From Stomorhina lunata (lineage: Eukaryota; Arthropoda; Insecta; Diptera; Rhiniidae), in the NCBI GenBank assembly GCA_933228675.1, contig OW121744.1, forward strand, positions 102,159,622-102,223,621: a DNA stretch of 64,000 bases, in the 5' to 3' direction. A program made the translations under genes and the position numbers. Shown piece by piece: positions 36,231-46,215 of this stretch. How positions within the stretch are numbered: position 1 is the first letter of the stretch; each line of letters opens with the position of its first letter. The notes below the pieces were generated by a model. It had not been told where the DNA came from. It made no database searches and saw only the letters and a program-made list of their open reading frames with translations.

Positions 36231-37214
36231 TATTTGTTTTTAAATAAACCATGGCCAGTTTTTTAATTCTTCCTTCTTTTTTAAAAGGCCTTCAATATCT
36301 GAATTAACCAAGATATATTCATGAATTTATAATTATTTATGTTATCATCAGAATCTGAGTCTGATAAAATTATTTTATTTTTAGAATTTTTCGTTACATA
36401 TTTTTTGAAACTTGTTTGTCATTTTGACAAAACTAAACACAAATATCGAAAAATTCATTCGAATATCAAAAAATTCATTCGAATATCAAAAAATTTATTC
36501 GGCGGCGGCTGAGCGGCGCCTTCGAGCCGCTCGACTTCGCTCTCTGGTGAATTCTATTTCTAATTTCGATTCTCGTTCAATGCTTTTAACAAAACTTTGT
36601 GTCAATTATTATTTTTTTTTATTTAAGTTTGAAAATATAAATCTACTTTTAGACACCCTACATTATTTTTATCACAAAGAAATATTTTTTTGATATCATT
36701 TTTGGAAGTTGTTTTTTCATTAAAAGTTCTTCCAAAACACATTTTGAAAAGAGTTGGCAACTCTTGGTTTATTTGTGGTAGTTGAACATAAAAAGCGGTT
36801 GATGTCCGTGCTAAAGATAGAGATAACATAACTATTGACACAAACCATTGATTAAGGCAAGTAAAAAATTGTTTATTGTAGCTCAAGTCATCATATGATA
36901 TCTTATACCCAAGCAAATTTCTAATTGAACTCAAAAGCTGGGTTCAAAACGGCAAATCACATGCATTCCAAAGTAAAATTTACTTTTTATATAATGAAGG
37001 TATCGTTTATTACATTTGAAAATATAATTGCCTTTCAAATTATTGCTTCTAGTTGAATTCATTGTTTTAACTAAATTTTCGAAGGAAAGACACGGTTTAT
37101 AACTTCTTTTCTATCCTTAAAATAGAGGTAGTAATTTTACATTAAGTCCGTGACATAAATTAAATGAATTTTTAAGACCTTATTGAAGTATTCAATTAAA
37201 TTGCGACCTGGTAC
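36231..37214. other. Non-repetitive DNA with a second GC-rich islet
   Basis: The tight islet at 36500-36545 (GGCGGCGGCTGAGCGGCGCC then TTCGAGCCGCTCGAC) sits in otherwise AT-rich sequence, preceded by three tandem copies of a 20-bp phrase ending ATTCGAATATC/ATTTATTCGG (about 36440-36500). It shares GGCGGCTGAG with the islet at 35409. Two short frames here (36412-36693, and 36623-36934 on the reverse strand) have no recognisable domain. No gene is called. Confidence 0.45.
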
Positions 37215-38034
37215 TGTTAACAAATTCTGAGATCCTGGCAAAATATAATACTTTCCGTTACATTTGACTGATTTTTGAAGTTCATTCCAACGAAATCACA
37301 TACATTTTAGCGTTTTAGTATAATAAAGTCCTATCATAATAATACCTAACATGACAATTGTAACATATCCTTAATTTAAACAATTTGAGTTTCATGTTAC
37401 AATCAAATAAATCCTTTTCAAAAGGTTCTACTTCACTGATTTATGCAGTGGTTTTTAATGAAGTGCAAACAGACGAAAGACAGAAAAATATTTTTTAATA
37501 TAAGTTCTACTCTTCTATCCTGAATTCCTAGTAAAAATCGTCATTCCTGTTCCAAGTCAGTGATTTTTTTCTAAATTTTATTTATTTGTTATACTCAGTC
37601 ATTCATTAGTGTTGAGGAAAGTGCATTTGTGTTGTCATGTGATCTGACCTCATTACTGTTATATGGGTGTCCTTTTACATGAGTACTCATTCCTTCAATA
37701 TCCCTTTTGTGAGTTTAGATCAAGGTCTAGTGATTTTTGAGGTTGACTTGTTTTTTTCTTTTGTTTTCTGTAAATATATGCAGGTCTTTATTATCTAATC
37801 TAATCAAATCGAGCAGAAAAATCTTTAATATATATAAACGAATACTAACACTTTCCTTTTTAGTTTAGCTGCACTTTCAGCTGTTGCCCTAGTAAAACTC
37901 AACAATTAGAGTTTAGTTCAGTGATTTTTCAAAACAATATTAATGGGAAGTGTCAGCGGAATGGAAACTTAAAAAAAGAAACAGATAAAAATTATTTTCA
38001 GTTGAGGATACGAGTACATATAAGAGTTAACAAC
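37215..38034 (+). repeat. Left outer arm of the 37.2-45.4 kb inverted repeat
   Basis: Low-copy sequence that is the reverse complement of 44611-45430. Shared landmarks include TAATACCTAACATGACAATT (about 37341), TTCAAAAGGTTCTACTTCAC, TCCTGAATTCCTAGTAAAAA (37518), GGTGTCCTTTTACATGAG (about 37665) and GCACTTTCAGCTGTTGCCCT (about 37870). A third, forward copy lies at 49.4-50.1 kb. It carries three copies of the dispersed motif, each followed by an [AG]GTGATTTTT or ACTGATTTTT box. No protein is supported. Confidence 0.9.
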
Positions 38035-38276
38035 TTTTGGTTACTTTTTTATAGAAATGTTTTACTATCATCAAATTTTCTATCAAAATGTCATCCTAAC
38101 GTGAACTTTTCTATAGAAATGTTTTCCTATCATAAACTTTTCTATAGAAATGTCTTTCTATCATCAACTTTTCTATAGAAATGTCTTTATATCATCAACT
38201 TTTCTATAGAAATAAATTTCTATCATCAACTTTTCTATAGAAATAAATTTCTATCATCATCTTTTCTATAGAAATG

Positions 38277-38437
38277 TTTCTATAGAAAAGTAGATGATAG
38301 AAAGACATTTTATAGAAAAGTTGATGATAGAAAGACTTTTCTATCGAAAAGTTGATGATAGACTTTTCGATAGAAAAGTCTTTCTATCATCAACTTTTCT
38401 ATAAAATGTCTTTCTATCATCAACTTTTCTATAGAAA
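38277..38437. repeat. Near-perfect palindrome inside the 31-bp array
   Basis: 38277-38352 is the reverse complement of 38362-38437 around a 9-bp centre TGATGATAG (38353-38361). The inner 48 bp or so of each arm match exactly; one mismatch (AGATGATAG against CATCAACT) is seen further out. It arises where two or three units are inverted inside an otherwise head-to-tail array, with a diverged CTATCGAAAAG core nearest the centre. It looks like a recent local inversion or template switch. Confidence 0.85.
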
Positions 38438-39977
38438 TGTCTTTCTATCATCAACTTTTCTATAGAAATGTCTTTCTATCATCAACTTTTCTATAGAAAT
38501 GTCTTTCTATCATCAACTTTTCTATAGAAATGTCTTTCTATCATCAACTTTTCTATAGAAATGTCTTTCTATCATCAACTTTTCTATAGAAAAGTCTTTC
38601 TATCATCAACTTTTCTATAAAATGTCTTTCTATCATCAACTTTTCTATAGAAATGTCTTCCTATCATCAACTTTTTTATAGAAATGTCTTCCTATCATCA
38701 ACTTTTTTATAGAAATGTCTTTCTATCATCAACTTTTCTATAGAAATGTCTTTCTATCATCAACTTTTCTATAGAAATATCTTTCTATCATAAACTTTTC
38801 TATAGAAAAGTCTTTCTATCATCAACTTTTCTTTAGAAATGTTTTCCTATCATCAAATTTTCTATAGAAATGTCTTTCTATCATCCACTTTTCTATAAAA
38901 ATGTCTTTCTATCATCAACTTTTCTATAGAAATGTCTTCCTATCATCAACTTTTCTATAGAAATGTCTTCCTATCATCAACTTTTCTATAGAAATGTCTT
39001 TCTATCATGAACTTTTCTATAGAAATGTCTTTCTATCATCAACTTTTCTATATAAATGTCTTTCTATCATAAACTTTTCTATAGAAATATCTTTCTATCA
39101 TAAACTTTTCTATAGAAAAGTCTTTCTATCATCAACTTTTCTTTAGAAATGTTTTCCTATCATCAAATTTTCTATAGAAATGTCTTTCTATCATCCACTT
39201 TTCTATAAAAATGTCTTTCTATCATCAACTTTTCTATAGAAATGTCTTTCTATCATGAACTTTTCTATAGAAATGTCTTTCTATCATCAACTTTTCTATA
39301 GAAATGTCTTCCTATCATCAACTTTTCTATAGAAATGTCTTTCTATCATGAACTTTTCTATAGAAATGTCTTTCTATCATAAACTTTTCTATAGAAATGT
39401 CTTTCTATCATAAACTTTTCTATAGAAATATCTTTCTACCATAAACTTTTCTATAGAAAGGTCTTTCTATCATCAACTTTTCTTTAGAAATGTTTTCCTA
39501 TCATCAAATTTTCTATAGAAATGTCTTCCTATCGTCAACTTTTCTGTAGAAATGTCTTTCTATCATCAACTTTTCTATAGAAATATCTTTCTATCATAAA
39601 CTTTTCTATAGAAAAGTCTTTCTATCATCAACTTTTCTTTAGAAATGTTTTCCTATCATCAAATTTTCTATAGAAATGTCTTTCTATCATCCACTTTTCT
39701 ATAAAAATGTCTTTCTATCATCAACTTTTCTATAGAAATGTCTTTCTATCATCAACTTTTCTATAGAAATGTCTTCCTATCATCAACTTTTCTTTAGAAA
39801 TGTTTTCCTATCATCAAATTTTCTATAGAAATGTCTTTCTATCATCCACTTTTCTATAAAAATGTCTTTCTATCATCAACTTTTCTATAGAAATGTCTTT
39901 CTATCATCAACTTTTCTATAGAAATGTCTTCCTATCATCAACTTTTCTATAGAAATGTCTTCCTATCATCAACTTTT

Positions 39978-40560
39978 CTTTAGAAATGTTTTCCTATCAT
40001 CAAATTTTCTATAGAAATGTCTTCCTATCGTCAACTTTTCTGTAGAAATGTCTTTCTATCATCAACTTTTCTATAGAAATATCTTTCTATCATAAACTTT
40101 TCTATAGAAAAGTCTTTCTATCATCAACTTTTCTTTAGAAATGTTTTCCTATCATCAAATTTTCTATAGAAATGTCTTCCTATCGTCAACTTTTCTGTAG
40201 AAATGTCTTTCTATCATCAACTTTTCTATAGAAATATCTTTCTATCATAAACTTTTCTATAGAAAAGTCTTTCTATCATCAACTTTTCTTTAGAAATGTT
40301 TTCCTATCATCAAATTTTCTATAGAAATGTCTTCCTATCGTCAACTTTTCTGTAGAAATGTCTTTCTATCATCAACTTTTCTATAGAAATATCTTTCTAT
40401 CATAAACTTTTCTATAGAAAAGTCTTTCTATCATCAACTTTTCTTTAGAAATGTTTTCCTATCATCAAATTTTCTATAGAAATGTCTTCCTATCGTCAAC
40501 TTTTCTGTAGAAATGTCTTTCTATCATCAACTTTTCTATAGAAATGTCCTTCCATCATCA
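39978..40560 (+). repeat. 155-bp higher-order repeat (5 x 31 bp)
   Basis: The variant unit CTTTAGAAATGTTTTCCTAT recurs at 39978, 40133, 40288 and 40443, exactly 155 bp apart. The order of five variant monomers between them (TCAAATTTTC, TCGTCAACTTTTCTGTAG, ATATCTTTCTATCATAAAC, AAAGTCTTTC types) is repeated unchanged. Looser versions of the same block start near 38830, 39130, 39482, 39630 and 39790. This is recent block amplification. Confidence 0.9.
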
Positions 40561-40965
40561 TCATTTCTACAAAAATGTCTTCCAATCATCAACTTTTCTA
40601 TAGAAATGTCTTCCTATCATCAAGTTTTCTATAGCAATGTCTTCCTATCAACAACTTTTTTATAGAAATGTCTTTCTATCATTAACTTTTCTACAGAAAT
40701 GTCTTCCTATCATCAACTTTTCTGTAGAAATGTCCCCCTATTATCAACTTTTTATTGGAAATATCTTACTATCATCAACTTTTCTATAGAAATGTCTTCC
40801 TATCGTCAACTTTTTTGTAGAAATGTCTTCTTATCGTCAACTTTTCTATAGAAATGTCTTCCTATCATCAACTTTTTCTTTAGAAATGTCTTCCTATCAT
40901 CAATTTATCTATAGAAATGTCTTCCTATCATCAACTTTTCTTTAGAAATGTCTTCCTATCGTCAA

Positions 40966-41770
40966 AATAATGTTTTTGAAATATGTCGTTATTGCAGCAA
41001 ACAAGCGATGTATATATATTTCTTAACACTTCGCTGATCCCTTTCGAAACCATTAGATCCATTTAATTGCAGTTTAATTAAATTAAATAATAATTTATTT
41101 TACCTGATTTGTTTTTACGAAATAAAATCTCTTCGAAAACTACAAAAACTTATTCAAACGTAAAATATTTCCTTTTCTCTAGTTCTGAGCTCCTTTTACA
41201 TCCTGTAACAATTCAGTGATTTTTGATTTAATTTTAACTTGAGCGTGTCAATTTTTAATTTGAGTGCATTTCTTTATGTCATCGTGTCATGACAATTTAT
41301 CATCCTTTTTGTGTGATTTTTTCGTGATAAAGAGTTTTTCGTGTCCCAAACCCAAAGTTCTAGTTCAATGAATTTTCAAGTGAAATTAGACTAATGAAGT
41401 GATGACTAAATACATTTTCTTATGCAAGTTGTGAGCTCTTGTCTGAAATATTTTAAAAAAATATATATTTTTTAAGATTTGACTTTATTGCTGCTGCTTT
41501 TTTCTGAGATCCTACTAAAAATCCTTTATACGTTCCAAGTCAGTGACTTTTTTAAGAATTTGTTATATGAGGTTGTAAATGGAAATTATGATAAATCGAT
41601 TCTTTTGTGTACAATTAAATAAATAATAAAGAACTTGCTATAGAAGATTTAGCGGTAACGGTAGCCTATCAGTTTCCAGTACAGTCAATCCCATTAAAGT
41701 CCAGCCACTAGTATCTACTTATATCTCTAGTCATAGTCTTCATTCATAGTCTCTAGTGAGAGAGACTATG
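40966..41770. other. Apex spacer of the 37.2-45.4 kb inverted repeat
   Basis: Low-copy DNA between the two mirrored arrays. It contains GAGATCCTACTAAAAATCCT near 41499 followed by GTTCCAAGTCAGTGACTTTT, a diverged copy of the arm phrase at 37518-37570, and GAGCTCCTTTTACATCC near 41187 followed by CAGTGATTTTTGATTTA. The spacer thus carries older relatives of the outer-arm unit. If the locus were transcribed through, this would be the hairpin loop. No gene is visible. Confidence 0.7.
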
Positions 41771-44610
41771 ATATTTCTATAGAAAAGTTGATGATAGGAA
41801 AACATTCCTATTTAAAAGCTTCTGATAGGAAGACATTTCTATAGAAAAGTAGACGATAGGAAGACATTTCTAAAGAAAAGTTGACAAAGACATTTCTATA
41901 GAAAAGTTGACGATAGGAAGACATATCTTAAGAAAAGTTGATGATAAGAAGACATTTCTATAGAAAAGTTGATGATAGAAAGACATTTCTATAGAAAAGT
42001 TGATGATAGAAAGACATTTCTATAGAAAAGCTGACGATAGGAAGACATTTCTATAGAAAAGTTGACGATAGGAAGACATTTCTATAGAAAAGTTGGCGAT
42101 AGGAAGACATTTCTATAGAAAAGTTGCCGATAGGAAGACATTTCTATAGAAAAGTAGACGATAAGAATGCATTTCTATAGAAAAGTTGACGATAGGAAGA
42201 CTTTTCTATAGAAAAGTTAACGATAGGAAGACTTTTCTATAGAAAAGTTGACGATAGGAAGACTTTTCTATAGAAAAGTTGACGATAGGAAGACTTTTCT
42301 ATAGAAAAGTTGACGATAGGAAGACATTTCTATAGAAAAGTTGGCGATAGGTAGACATTTCTATAGAAAAGTTAACGATAGGAAGACATTTCTATAGAAA
42401 AGTAGACGATAGGAAGACATTTCTATAGAAAAGTAGACGATAGGAAAACATTTCTATAGAAAAGTAGACGATAGGAAGACATTTCTATAGAAAAGTTGAC
42501 GATAGGAAGACATTTCTATAGAAAAGTTGACGATAGGAAGACATTTCTATAGAAAAGTTGACGATAGGAAGACATTTCTATAGAAAAGTAGACGATAGGA
42601 AGGCATTTCTATAGAAAAGTAGACGATAGGAAGACATTTCTATAGAAAAATTGACGATAGGAAGACTTTTCTATAGAAAAGTTGACGATGAAGGACATTT
42701 CTATAGAAGTTGACGATAGGAAGATATTTCTATAGAAAAGTTGATAATATGAAGACATTTCTATAGAAAAGTTGACGATAGGAAGACATTTCTATAGAAA
42801 AGTTGACGATAGAAAACCTTTTGTATAGAAAAGTTGACGATAGGAAGACTTTTCTATAGAAAAGTTGACGATAGTAAGACTTTTCTATAGAAAAGTTGAC
42901 GATAGGAAGACTTTTCTATAGAAAAGTTGACGATAGGAAGACTTTTCTATAGAAAAGTTGACGATAGGAAGACTTTTCTATAGAAAAGTTGACGATAGGA
43001 AGACTTTTCTATAGAAAAGTTGACGATAGGAAGACTTTTCTATAGAAAAGTTGACGATAGGAAGACTTTTCTATAGAAAAGTTGACGATAGGAAGACTTT
43101 TCTATAGAAAAGTTGACGATAGGAAGACTTTTCTATAGAAAAGTTGACGATAGGAAGACTTTTCTATAGAAAAGTTGACGATAGGAAGACTTTTCTATAG
43201 AAAAGTTGACGATAGGAAGACTTTTCTATAGAAAAGTTGACGATAGGAAGACTTTTCTATAGAAAAGTTGACGATAGGAAGACTTTTCTATAGAAAAGTT
43301 GACGATAGGAAGACTTTTCTATAGAAAAGTTGACGATAGGAAGACTTTTCTATAGAAAAGTTGACGATAGGAAGACTTTTCTATAGAAAAGTTGACGATA
43401 GGAAGACTTTTCTATAGAAAAGTTGACGATAGGAAGACTTTTCTATAGAAAAGTTGACGAAAGGAAGACTTTTCTATAGAAAAGTTGACGATAGGAAGAC
43501 TTTTCTATAGAAAAGTTGACGATAGGAAGACTTTTCTATAGAAAAGTTGACGATAGGAAGACTTTTTTATAGAAAAGTTGACGATAGGAAGAGTTTTCTA
43601 TAGAAAAATTGACGATAGGAAGACTTTTCTATAGAAAAGTTGACGATGAAGGACATTTCTATAGAAGTTGACGATAGGAAGATATTTCTATAGAAAAGTT
43701 GATAATATGAAGACATTTCTATAGAAAAATTGATGATAGAAAGACATTTCTTTAGAATAGTTTACGATAGGAAGGCATTTATATGGAAAAATTGGTGATA
43801 GGAAAACATTTATATAAAAAAGTTGATGTTAGGAAGACATTTCTTTAGAAAATTTGATGATTGGAAGACATTTCTTTAGAAAAGTTGATGATAGGAAGAC
43901 ATTTCTGTAGAAAAGTTGATGATAGAAAGGCATTTCTATAGAAAAGTAATGATAGAAAGACATTTCTTTAGAATAGGTTATGAAAGGAAGACATTTCTAT
44001 AGAAAAATTGATGATAGAAAGACATTTCTTTAGAAAAGTTGATGATAGGAAGACATTTCTGTTGAAAAATTGGTTATAGGAAGACATTTTTATAGAAAAG
44101 TTGATGTTAGGAAGACATTTCTATAGGAAAGTTGATGATAGGAAGACATTTCTCTAGAAAATTTGAATTTAGGAAGACATTTCTGTAGAAAATTTGATAA
44201 TAGGAAGACATTTATATAGAAAAGTTGATGATAGCAAGACATTTCTATAGAAAGGTTGATGATAGTAAGATATTTTTATAGAAAAATTGATGGCAGGAAG
44301 ACATTTCTGTAGAAAAGTTGATGAAAGGAAGACATTTCTATAGAAAAGTTGATGAAAGGAAGGCATTTTTGTAGAAAATTTGATGCTAGAAAGACATTTT
44401 TATAGAAATGTTGAAGATAGGATCACATTTCTATAAAAATGTTGATGATAGGAAGGCATTTCTATAGACAAGTTGATGATAGGAAAACATTTCTATAGAA
44501 AAGTTCACGTTAGGATGACATTTTGATAGAAACTTTGATGATAGGTAAACATTTCTATAAAAATGTTGATGATAGTAAAACATTTCTATAAAAAAGTAAC
44601 CAAAAGTTGT
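41771..44610 (-). repeat. 31-bp satellite array, GTTGACGATAGGAAGAC type (right)
   Basis: About 91 units, the reverse complement of the TCTTCCTATCGTCAAC/TCATCAAC family. 42840-43620 is very uniform (GTTGACGATAGGAAGAC plus TTTTCTATAGAAAA). A rare run of defective units starting GTTGACGATGAAGGACATTT occurs at 42681 and again at 43639, showing that a block of about 958 bp was duplicated. 43740-44600 is degenerate and carries the GATGATAG variant common in the left array. Edge units mirror the left array edge. Confidence 0.95.
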
Positions 44611-45430
44611 TAACTCTTATATGTACTCGTATCCTCAACTGAAAATAATTTGTATCTGCTTCTTTTTTTATGTTTCCATTTTGCTGACACTTCGCGTTAA
44701 TATTGTTTTGAAAAATCACTGAACTAAACTCTAATTGTTGAGTTTTACTAGGGCAACAGCTGAAAGTGCAGCTAAACTGAAAAGGAAAGTGTAAGTATTC
44801 GTTTATATATATTAAAGATTTTTCTGCTCGATTTGATTAGATGAGATAATAAAGACCTGCATAAATTTACAAGAAACCAAAAAAAAAAACAAGCCAACCT
44901 CAAAAATCACTAGACCTTGAGCTAAATACACATAAAGAAGTAAAGAACAAATGAGTGCTCATGTAAAAGGTCACCCATATAACAGTAATGAGGTCAGATC
45001 ATATAACAACACAAATGCAATTTCCTTACACTAATGAATGACTGAGTTCTTAAAATAAATAAAATTTAGAAAAAAAAATCACTGACTTGGAACAGGAATG
45101 ACGATTTTTACTAGGAATTCAGGATATAATGGAAATATTTTTATTATAAAATATTTTTCTGTCTTTCGTCTGTTTGCACTTCATTAAAAACCACTTTATA
45201 AATCAGTGAAGTAGAACCTTTTGAAAAGGATTTATTTGATTGTAACATGAAACCCAAATTGTTTAAATTAAGGATATGTTACAATTGTCATGTTAGGTAT
45301 TATTATGATAGGACTTTTTAACACTAAAATGCAAAAATGTATGTGATTTCGTTGGAATGAACTTCAAAAATCAGTCAAATGTAACGAAGAGTATTATTTC
45401 TTGTCAGGAACTCAGAACTTGTTATCAATG
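44611..45430 (-). repeat. Right outer arm of the 37.2-45.4 kb inverted repeat
   Basis: Reverse complement of 37215-38034 with scattered substitutions and small indels. It starts GTAACCAAAAGTTGTTAACT (about 44597) and runs through AGGGCAACAGCTGAAAGTGC (about 44752), CTTGGAACAGGAATGACG and ACAATTGTCATGTTAGGTAT to GTTACATTTGACTG in reverse (about 45370). The differences show that the duplication is not a very recent copy or an assembly reflection. Confidence 0.9.
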
Positions 45431-46215
45431 CTAGGACTTAATAGCTTTTGAATCCTTACAAAAGTTCTTGAAATAAATGAAAAAAGTTTTTGAAATAAAT
45501 AAAAAAAATAAAAATATGATATAGGCGACCAATTTTCGTATCGAAAATCTTATAATCAAAAAGATTTTTTCTACAAAAAATATTATGGTCTAGTAAATTT
45601 TCTATAGAAAATTATATAGAAGATAATATATTTTAAAGAAAATTTTACAGGTGACAAAATTGTCTATGGAAAACGTTTTTGCCGTTTTATAGACAAATAT
45701 ATTTTTTTTAATGAAAAGCTTTTGCATTAAATTCTTCTCTGTTTAAAGCTTTTGTATCAAGACACTTTAAGAAGTAATCAAACACTTTTAAGCATGACCT
45801 CGTACCTGTACTTAGTATTTATATGTGTTAATAATATCTTGGCACGAATTATATGTATGTTATTTCCCTTTTAGTGTATTCGTGTTATTATCATTCGTTT
45901 TTATCCTGATCCTATAACAACAATAACTCTAATTGTTAATATTCCAAATCACTTGGTTTATTTGTTGTTGCTATTGTTGTTGTCGAACATCATCAACTTC
46001 AAATAAATAAAAAAATAAATTAGTTATTGTCACGTTTTATAAATTAATGCAAGTAAAACTTCGAAATCAAAATTATTTTGCTGTTATCCTGATAGAAATC
46101 CTGGTAAATGTTACACAAGAATGAGTTTTAGAATGAAATTGAACACCCTATACCAATCACGAAAAGAGTTATATTTCACACTTCACAATGGTATTAGGAT
46201 TAGTAATAGTATTAA
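45431..46215. other. Low-copy DNA with a short degraded CTATAG array
   Basis: At about 45520-45710, TTTTCTATAGAAAATTATA + TAGAAGATAATA and GGTGACAAAATTGTCTATGG are diverged relatives of the GGCGACGAAATTTTC repeats at 56.5-58.3 kb. AAATCCTGGTAAATGTTACA (about 46099) is a copy of the dispersed motif as seen in the 55.87-kb arm. A short (TTG)n-like tract lies at 45963-45987. No gene. Confidence 0.55.

Larger units (their letters stand above)
38035..40965 (+). repeat. 31-bp satellite array, TCTTTCTATCATCAAC linker (left)
   Basis: About 94 units with core TTTTCTATAGAAATG and linker TCTTTCTATCATCAAC; scattered units carry TCCTATCGTCAAC. The outermost units, including the diverged ATCCTAACGTGAAC unit at about 38092-38105, mirror the outermost units of the right array (about 44502-44516). 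The array edge therefore existed before the inverted duplication. The interior differs from the right array: ATCATC units and a 155-bp higher-order repeat here, GACGATAGG units there. Confidence 0.95.
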
